The notes under the pieces: generated by a model
Told to the model about the DNA's origin: nothing
What the model saw: the letters and a program-made list of their open reading frames with translations, nothing else
The model's database searches: none
Source of the DNA: Lachnospiraceae bacterium
GTDB taxonomy: Bacteria; Bacillota; Clostridia; Lachnospirales; Lachnospiraceae
DNA length: 8,904 nucleotides
Direction of reading: 5' to 3'
NCBI GenBank assembly: GCA_009774235.1
Contig: VSNJ01000161.1
Span: forward strand, 1 to 8,904
Program-made: the position numbers and the translations under genes
Shown here: positions 1 to 3,962 of the stretch, piece by piece
How positions within the stretch are numbered: position 1 is the first letter of the stretch
Layout of the letters: each line of letters begins with the position of its first letter

Positions 1-5
1 TTTCT

Positions 6-24
6 TCTGAAGCGTCAGATTTTT
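6..24 (+). terminator. Small terminator-like hairpin at window edge
   Basis: TCTGA (6-10), loop AGCG, TCAGA (15-19), then five T residues (20-24). It reads as a rho-independent terminator for plus-strand transcription entering from the left of the window. The visible stem is only 5 bp. The structure may extend leftward beyond the window, so it is tentative. Confidence 0.3.
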
Positions 25-104
25 ATAAGAGACATGAACTGCTGTATATAAAAATATATGTACAATATAAAATAACAAAGAAAATAGATTATTTTAATTA
101 CCAT

Positions 105-142
105 CAAAACCCTGTTATATAAAAATAATCTGCAGGTTTTTG
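105..142 (-). terminator. Imperfect hairpin downstream of the serine hydrolase gene
   Basis: CAAAACCCTG (105-114) pairs with CAGGTTTTTG (133-142) at 9 of 10 positions around an 18-nt AT-rich loop. It lies about 80 bp past the stop codon of the minus-strand serine hydrolase gene and is the best candidate for its terminator. Read on the minus strand, the 3' arm contains GGGTTTTG but no real T-run follows, so the call is weak. The rest of positions 25-219 is AT-rich, with no gene seen. Confidence 0.25.
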
Positions 143-168
143 CCATAAAGCAAACTTTCTATTATAAT
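140..168 (+). promoter_or_regulatory. Sigma-A-like promoter directed antisense to the serine hydrolase gene
   Basis: TTGCCA (140-145), a 17-nt spacer, then TATAAT (163-168): a near-consensus housekeeping promoter with ideal spacing. It points rightward, against the 3' end of the minus-strand hydrolase gene, and no plausible plus-strand gene follows. It could drive an antisense RNA or be a chance match in AT-rich DNA. Confidence 0.35.
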
Positions 169-219
169 ATATTTATTACATGGACATTGATAACTGTATA
201 TAGATGGTTGTACTGGAAA

Positions 220-1434
220 TTATTCCCTGGTTTCTTCAAGTGCCGAATAAACTATATTTCTTATTATTTGTATATCCCTGTAACCATTGCCTCCGCACTT
301 TTGTATTACATATATAATAGCAAGGTCATTAGATGGGTCTATAGATACATAGCTGCCAAGCCATCCATCCCATCCATACTCACCAACAGCCCCAAGCCCG
401 CCTGATGCAGGTACATCTATCATTACCCTCATAAGATTTCCGTATCCATAACCTTTAAGTGCATCCCAGTTATATCCACGCAGCTGTTTTTCACTAAGAT
501 TATTCTGTGTCATAAATTCCACAGTACTGCTTCCCAAAATTCTTATACCATTATAAGTTCCTTTTCCTAATAGCATCTTTACAAACTGCGAATAATCATC
601 TATTGTAGAAACAAGCCCTGCACCTCCTGACTCAAATTCCGGCTTTTTCTTATGCATGTATGAAAGCCCAAGATGTTGCCATTGGCAAGGCTCCATAGTC
701 TGTGTCTCTGGCATATACTCATAATTCTGCATAAAACGTCCCTGTTTGCTTTCTGGAACATAAAAATCTGTATCATGCATACCAAGTGGATTAAATATTT
801 CATCTTTAAGATAATCACTATACCTTTTACTGCTAACAGCTTCAATTATTGCACCAAGTACATCTGCACAGAAACTATAGTTCCAGTTTTCTCCTGGCTG
901 GAACCTGAGAGGTTGTTTTCCAATAAGATTTGCAAGCTCATATGTAGAAACCGGCCTGCCTTCTTCTGTATCTTTATAAAACTTGTCAATCATATCCTGC
1001 ATTTCCTTGCCTGCTGGAAAACTTGCATCTGGATAATTTACACCTGCTGTCATATTAAGCAGGTCTTGTATTGTAACTTCCCTGTATGCAGGTACATAAC
1101 CATCTTCTGTAAGCACTTTCTGGTCTTTAAATCCTGGAATATATGTGCTCACAGCATCTGTAAGCGCAATTTTTCCCTTTTCAAGCAAAATCATTACTGC
1201 TACAGATGTAATGGGTTTTGTCATGGAATAACAACGGAATATAGAATTTTTTGACATAGGAATATGTCGCTCCTTATCTGCTTCACCATACTCATTGCGG
1301 TATACTTCACTTCCTCCTTGTATAACACATATTGCCGCTCCTATATTGCAGTCCGGGCTGCTGCTTGTCCCCTCAATAGTTGACATAATAACATCATCAA
1401 GCCTTGAAAGTATTTTTTTGTTTAATTTCTTCAT
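220..1434 (-). CDS. Serine hydrolase, class C beta-lactamase/esterase family
   Basis: A 404-residue protein of the beta-lactamase-related serine hydrolase family (PF00144), which includes AmpC-type enzymes, EstB-like esterases and DD-peptidases. The nucleophile motif SMTK lies at residues 70-73 (Ser70, Lys73). The second motif is WNYSF at 184-188 with Tyr186, followed by DVLG. The third active-site strand is probably GEYGWDGWLGS (351-361), which resembles the Trp-Gly-Gly region of esterase-type members rather than a KTG motif. Family knowledge therefore suggests an esterase or amidase more than an antibiotic-destroying enzyme; the substrate cannot be told. No signal peptide or membrane segment is seen, so it is probably cytoplasmic. 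The frame is open upstream to an ATG at 1506, but the start at 1434 is preferred: GGAGG lies 8 nt before it and the N-terminus MKKLNKK is more natural. It is divergent from the membrane protein gene at 1763. Confidence 0.93.
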   Translation of the reverse strand: MKKLNKKILSRLDDVIMSTIEGTSSSPDCNIGAAICVIQGGSEVYRNEYGEADKERHIPMSKNSIFRCYSMTKPITSVAVMILLEKGKIALTDAVSTYIPGFKDQKVLTEDGYVPAYREVTIQDLLNMTAGVNYPDASFPAGKEMQDMIDKFYKDTEEGRPVSTYELANLIGKQPLRFQPGENWNYSFCADVLGAIIEAVSSKRYSDYLKDEIFNPLGMHDTDFYVPESKQGRFMQNYEYMPETQTMEPCQWQHLGLSYMHKKKPEFESGGAGLVSTIDDYSQFVKMLLGKGTYNGIRILGSSTVEFMTQNNLSEKQLRGYNWDALKGYGYGNLMRVMIDVPASGGLGAVGEYGWDGWLGSYVSIDPSNDLAIIYVIQKCGGNGYRDIQIIRNIVYSALEETRE

Positions 1435-1441
1435 TATAATA

Positions 1442-1447
1442 TCCTCC
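1442..1447 (-). promoter_or_regulatory. Shine-Dalgarno site of the serine hydrolase gene
   Basis: On the minus strand GGAGGA lies 7-8 nt upstream of the ATG at 1434. This decides the start against the longer in-frame reading from 1506. A second in-frame ATG (residue 20 of the long reading) overlaps this site and is not a plausible start. Confidence 0.75.
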
Positions 1448-1451
1448 ATGC

Positions 1452-1469
1452 TGTGCCTTTTATGGCACA
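1452..1469 (-). promoter_or_regulatory. Leader hairpin just upstream of the hydrolase ribosome binding site
   Basis: TGTGCC (1452-1457) and GGCACA (1464-1469) form a perfect 6-bp stem with a 6-nt loop. In the minus-strand transcript the stem ends 4 nt before GGAGGA, close enough to affect ribosome access. The structure is visible; a regulatory role is inference. Confidence 0.35.
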
Positions 1470-1615
1470 AATAGGTATGAAAAACGCTGTTTTTGCATTT
1501 TTCCAAGGTTTAAGTGTAATAATTGTTAACCAGCGTTTTTGCTGGCTTATAATTATTTTTCAACCTAAATCCTGTCTCCTTATATTTTTCACATATGCCA
1601 TTATTACACACATGA

Positions 1616-1628
1616 TGTTATCATAACA
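1616..1628. promoter_or_regulatory. 13-bp palindrome, candidate operator
   Basis: TGTTATCATAACA is a perfect inverted repeat (6-bp arms around a central C) located between the divergent genes at 1434 and 1763. Its size and position suit a dimeric repressor site. No regulator can be assigned, and palindromes of this size also occur by chance in AT-rich DNA. Confidence 0.3.
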
Positions 1629-1762
1629 GCTTGTAAAATAAAACCATATTTTATCTAGATAATATACGAATAACTTCTGATAAAAAAAACCATAATATCC
1701 ATATCATAGGACAAATAATAAAAATGTATCCTAAATAACAATTATAAAGGAGATATTATAAT

Positions 1763-2179
1763 ATGAATCCAGTCCAGGCATATGTAATAATGTTTTTAAC
1801 AGGCGGATTCCTGTACTGTGGCATAGAAATACTTTACAGGGGATATTCACACATCTCAATGCTTTTTGCAGGCGGGCTGTGTTTCCTGCTTGTAGGCGTT
1901 ATACAAGGAATATTAGGTGAATCTGCTTCTATTGTAGGCCAGATGCTTTTATGTGGAATTATGATTACTGTCGTAGAATTTCTTACTGGTGAAATTGTAA
2001 ACAGGCATATGCATCTGAATGTATGGGATTATTCTGCTGAACAATATAATTTCAAGGGACAAATATGCTTGCTATATTCCAATATGTGGTTTCTTTTATC
2101 ATGCCCAATGATTATCCTGCATGATTATATGGAATACTTCCTGATTGGCAGCCAGGTACCACATTATAAAATATTTTAG
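1763..2179 (+). CDS. CmpB-like integral membrane protein (putative ABC transporter permease family, COG4905)
   Basis: A 138-residue polytopic membrane protein with about four hydrophobic segments near residues 5-23, 33-50, 58-76 and 101-120. It carries the pattern I associate with the PF06541/COG4905 family: IExxYRGYSHISM (21-33), VEFLTGEIVN (71-80), VWDYS (87-91) and GQICLLYS (99-106), with Asp121 near the end of the last helix. The family is often labelled 'putative ABC transporter permease', but I know of no established transport function, and no ATPase gene lies next to it. The length is typical of single-domain members. AAGGAG at 1747-1752 supports the start, with a rather long 10-nt spacer. 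It appears monocistronic: a hairpin follows the stop within 15 bp and a new promoter follows that. Confidence 0.85.
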   Translation: MNPVQAYVIMFLTGGFLYCGIEILYRGYSHISMLFAGGLCFLLVGVIQGILGESASIVGQMLLCGIMITVVEFLTGEIVNRHMHLNVWDYSAEQYNFKGQICLLYSNMWFLLSCPMIILHDYMEYFLIGSQVPHYKIF

Positions 2180-2192
2180 CTGCCCATAAAAA

Positions 2193-2215
2193 TCCCCTGC
2201 TTCTTGTGCAGGGGA
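2193..2215 (+). terminator. Hairpin after the membrane protein gene
   Basis: TCCCCTGC (2193-2200) and GCAGGGGA (2208-2215) form a perfect 8-bp stem with a 7-nt loop, 13 bp after the stop codon. The position suits a terminator of the upstream gene, yet the plus-strand sequence after the stem (AATTCAGGG) has no T-run. Read on the minus strand the stem is followed by TTTTT. Confidence 0.6.
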
Positions 2216-2282
2216 AATTCAGGGAATAATATAACTAATTTCTTAAATTTTTGAAACATACATGTATAAACCTAAAATATAA

Positions 2283-2311
2283 TTGCCATTTTTTATAAAC
2301 TGTGCTATATT
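2283..2311 (+). promoter_or_regulatory. Sigma-A-type promoter of the AbrB-like regulator operon
   Basis: TTGCCA (2283-2288), a 17-nt spacer and TATATT (2306-2311). The predicted transcription start is near 2318, giving a leader of about 80 nt before the ATG at 2400. It lies just after the hairpin that ends the preceding gene, as expected for a new transcription unit. Confidence 0.5.
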
Positions 2312-2350
2312 CAGCATAAGGATTACTTAATAATATATCCTTTTATCTGA

Positions 2351-2372
2351 CATAATTATGCTGTAATACAGC
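2351..2372. promoter_or_regulatory. Palindromes in the leader of the AbrB-like gene, candidate operator
   Basis: CATAATTATG (2351-2360) is a perfect 10-bp palindrome. It is followed at once by GCTGT-AAT-ACAGC (2360-2372). Both lie between the predicted transcription start and the AAGGAGG at 2381. AbrB-family regulators often control their own genes, so this is a reasonable autoregulatory site, but that is inference. Confidence 0.3.
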
Positions 2373-2399
2373 TATGACTTAAGGAGGCTATTAATTAAC

Positions 2400-2666
2400 A
2401 TGAAAAAGACAGGAATAGTAAGAAAACTTGATGATCTTGGCAGAATAACCCTGCCTATAGAATTACGCCGTATTTTGCATCTTGCAGAAAGGGATTCTAT
2501 AGAAATTTCAACTGATGATGACAAAATTATCCTGCAGAAGTATGAACCAGTAGATATATTTACAGGAGAAAAAGAAGATTTAATAGAATACCATGGTAAA
2601 AAGGTTTCTAAAAAATCTATTATGGAAATGGCGGAAATTGCAAACATTCAAATTAAACAGGGGTAA
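2400..2666 (+). CDS. AbrB-like transition-state DNA-binding regulator
   Basis: An 88-residue protein of the AbrB/MazE/SpoVT swapped-hairpin family. Residues 4-49 form the DNA-binding domain, with the signature GIVRKLDDLGRITLPIELRR at 5-24 and the closing strand DKIILQKYEP (41-50). This half is very close to Bacillus AbrB. The C-terminal half begins with FTGE (54-57), matching the VTGE position in AbrB, and ends in a short helical segment (about 70-85) expected to help tetramer formation. AbrB-family proteins bind AT-rich curved promoters and repress post-exponential genes; the targets here are unknown. AAGGAGG (2381-2387) lies 12 nt before the ATG, a long but acceptable spacer. No toxin gene is adjacent, so an antitoxin role is unlikely. 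The sirtuin gene follows after 100 bp and may be co-transcribed. Confidence 0.92.
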   Translation: MKKTGIVRKLDDLGRITLPIELRRILHLAERDSIEISTDDDKIILQKYEPVDIFTGEKEDLIEYHGKKVSKKSIMEMAEIANIQIKQG

Positions 2667-2671
2667 TCCTA

Positions 2672-2710
2672 CATAATCCAGCATTGCCAGACAGGTTCTG
2701 CAGGATTATG
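2672..2710 (+). promoter_or_regulatory. Intergenic hairpin between the AbrB-like and sirtuin genes
   Basis: CATAATCC (2672-2679) pairs perfectly with GGATTATG (2703-2710). After one A/A mismatch, GCA (2681-2683) pairs with TGC (2699-2701). The loop is 15 nt (2684-2698). No T-run follows, so it is not a standard terminator. It could protect or process the mRNA between the two cistrons, attenuate read-through, or bind a protein as DNA. Confidence 0.45.
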
Positions 2711-2766
2711 CACAATTAAATGGTGACTGCTGGAATGTAATTATCCACTTAATAAGGGGGAATTTA

Positions 2767-3492
2767 ATGCAAACTATTAATGAAGGTATAAACACCCTGC
2801 AAAACTGGATTAAAGACAGTGATAATATTGTGTTCTTTGGTGGTGCAGGTGTTTCAACCGAGAGCGGCATACCTGATTTCCGTAGCACTGATGGTCTGTA
2901 TCACCAGAAATATGACTATCCGCCAGAAACTATACTGAGCCACTCTTTTTTTATAACTAAAACAGAAGAGTTCTATAAATTTTACCGGGATAAAATGATA
3001 TGTACAGATGCCGGACCCAATATTACCCATATAAAACTTGCGGAACTTGAACAAAAAGGAAAACTTAAAGCTGTAATCACGCAAAATATTGACGGGCTGC
3101 ACCAGAAAGCAGGAAGCAGGACTGTATATGAACTTCATGGTTCAATTCATACAAACTATTGTTTAAAATGCCATAAAGCTTATGATATTTCTTCTATAAC
3201 ATCTTGCAAAGGCATACCACAATGTGAATGTGGAGGCACTATTAGACCTGATGTTGTATTATATGAAGAAGGACTTGATGATGCTGTACTGGCAGCAGCA
3301 ATAGATGCTATAAGTGCAGCAGACATATTGGTTATTGGAGGCACTTCACTTGCTGTATATCCTGCTGCTGGCCTTATACAATATTATAAAGGAAATAAAC
3401 TTGTCCTTATTAATAAATCAGCTACCCCTCTTGACAGCAAGGCAGACCTGCTTTTACAATGCGGGCTTGGAGAAGTATTTTCACAACTTTAA
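2767..3492 (+). CDS. NAD-dependent protein deacylase, Sir2/CobB family sirtuin
   Basis: A 241-residue, full-length bacterial sirtuin. Enzymes of this family remove acetyl or other acyl groups from protein lysines while consuming NAD+, yielding nicotinamide and O-acyl-ADP-ribose. All core motifs are present: GAGVSTESGIPDFRS (26-40) for NAD binding, TQNIDGLH (105-112), the catalytic His124 in ELHGS (122-126), GTSLAVYPA (192-200) and NKS (216-218). The zinc module has Cys132 and Cys135 (CLKC), then Cys153 and Cys155 (CECGG), with an extra Cys147; the second pair is C-X-C, not the usual C-X2-C. The IRPDVVLYEE stretch fits Firmicute members. Acyl-lysine preference cannot be told. The start has AGGGGG (2755-2760) 6 nt upstream. 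It lies between a regulator gene and a TSCPD gene on the same strand. Confidence 0.96.
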   Translation: MQTINEGINTLQNWIKDSDNIVFFGGAGVSTESGIPDFRSTDGLYHQKYDYPPETILSHSFFITKTEEFYKFYRDKMICTDAGPNITHIKLAELEQKGKLKAVITQNIDGLHQKAGSRTVYELHGSIHTNYCLKCHKAYDISSITSCKGIPQCECGGTIRPDVVLYEEGLDDAVLAAAIDAISAADILVIGGTSLAVYPAAGLIQYYKGNKLVLINKSATPLDSKADLLLQCGLGEVFSQL

Positions 3493-3519
3493 TTGATATT
3501 CTTTCTGGTATATAATATA

Positions 3520-3535
3520 GCCAGCCCAGTCTGGC
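3520..3535 (+). promoter_or_regulatory. Short hairpin before the TSCPD gene
   Basis: GCCAG (3520-3524) and CTGGC (3531-3535) form a 5-bp stem in the 58-bp gap after the sirtuin gene, 6 nt before the GAGG ribosome binding site. No T-run follows. The gap also contains a TATAAT (3511-3516), but the only TTGATA upstream is 12 nt away, too close for a normal promoter. Co-transcription with the sirtuin gene is favoured. Confidence 0.25.
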
Positions 3536-3550
3536 AGAAATGAGGTTATT

Positions 3551-3805
3551 ATGAAATATACATATAAAACAAATGGAACTTGTTCTTCATTAATTGAATT
3601 TGATATTGATGGTGATATTATTACTAATGTAAACTTTACAGGAGGATGCAATGGAAACCTCCAGGCTGTGCGTTCACTTGTTGACGGGCTCACAGTAGAA
3701 CAGATTGAAAAAAAGGTAAGTGGCATAAAATGTGGAAGAAAACCTACTTCCTGTCCTGACCAGCTTGCCAGGGCTGTACGTGAAGCATATGACTCTTTAA
3801 AATAA
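3551..3805 (+). CDS. TSCPD domain-containing protein, TIGR03905 family
   Basis: An 84-residue soluble protein that I recognise as TIGR03905, a family of small four-cysteine proteins from Firmicutes of unknown function. The defining TSCPD motif is at 66-70. The four cysteines are Cys11, Cys33 (FTGGCNGN), Cys61 (IKCGRKP) and Cys68, suggesting metal binding or a redox-sensitive cluster. A related TSCPD domain occurs at the C-terminus of some vitamin B12-dependent ribonucleotide reductases, where a cysteine/metal role has been suggested; that is family knowledge and does not show function here. Complete length for the family. GAGG (3542-3545) lies 5 nt before the ATG. It is the last gene of the rightward cluster and ends 30 bp before the large terminator hairpin. 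Confidence 0.92.
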   Translation: MKYTYKTNGTCSSLIEFDIDGDIITNVNFTGGCNGNLQAVRSLVDGLTVEQIEKKVSGIKCGRKPTSCPDQLARAVREAYDSLK

Positions 3806-3835
3806 TACATTTAAAATATAATTAATTAAAAAAGG

Positions 3836-3927
3836 GCTGCCGCACTAAGTATAAAGTATACAATATATAGTATTTATTAAAATCAATATCCACTATATAT
3901 TGTTATAGCTTTTCTTAATGCGGCAGC
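3836..3927. terminator. Large bidirectional terminator hairpin between convergent genes
   Basis: GCTGCCGCA (3836-3844) pairs perfectly with TGCGGCAGC (3919-3927). TAAG (3846-3849) with CTTA (3914-3917) extends the stem past one mismatch. Further in, ACAATATATAGT (3860-3871) pairs perfectly with ACTATATATTGT (3892-3903), leaving a 20-nt loop. The plus strand continues with TTCTTTT. The minus strand continues with CCCTTTTTTAATT. It therefore can terminate both the TSCPD transcript (stop 3805) and the minus-strand LRR transcript (stop 3963). At 92 nt it is much larger than a usual intrinsic terminator. Confidence 0.8.
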
Positions 3928-3962
3928 TTCTTTTATCTGGTAGCAATTATTTTATACAATTC

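Larger units (their letters stand above)
1435..1762. promoter_or_regulatory. Divergent intergenic region with leader hairpins and a palindrome
   Basis: This 328-bp AT-rich region separates the minus-strand hydrolase gene from the plus-strand membrane protein gene, so it should carry the promoters of both. Visible structures are TGTGCC/GGCACA (1452-1457 with 1464-1469), AAAAAC-GCT-GTTTTT (1480-1494), CCAGC/GCTGG (1530-1534 with 1541-1545) and a 13-bp palindrome at 1616-1628. I found no -35/-10 pair with good spacing for either direction. No small ORF with a credible ribosome binding site was seen. Confidence 0.5.

Noticed and set aside
187..405. Plus-strand ORF downstream of the promoter-like sequence at 140-168
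   Set aside because: It starts with TTG without a ribosome binding site, and from 220 on it is a shadow of the serine hydrolase gene.
1435..1506. N-terminal extension of the serine hydrolase from the ATG at 1506
   Set aside because: The extension contains the GGAGG ribosome binding site and a perfect leader hairpin, has an unlikely composition, and has no ribosome binding site of its own.
2400..2666. AbrB-like protein as the antitoxin of a toxin-antitoxin pair
   Set aside because: No small toxin ORF lies next to it, and its C-terminal half resembles AbrB rather than a MazE-type toxin-binding tail.
2767..3492. Sirtuin as part of an anti-phage defence system (Thoeris- or SIR2-type)
   Set aside because: Length, zinc module and motifs are those of a housekeeping CobB-type deacylase, and no defence partner gene is nearby.
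3511..3516. TATAAT before the TSCPD gene as a promoter
   Set aside because: The nearest -35-like TTGATA (3493-3498) is only 12 nt away, too short for normal sigma-A spacing.
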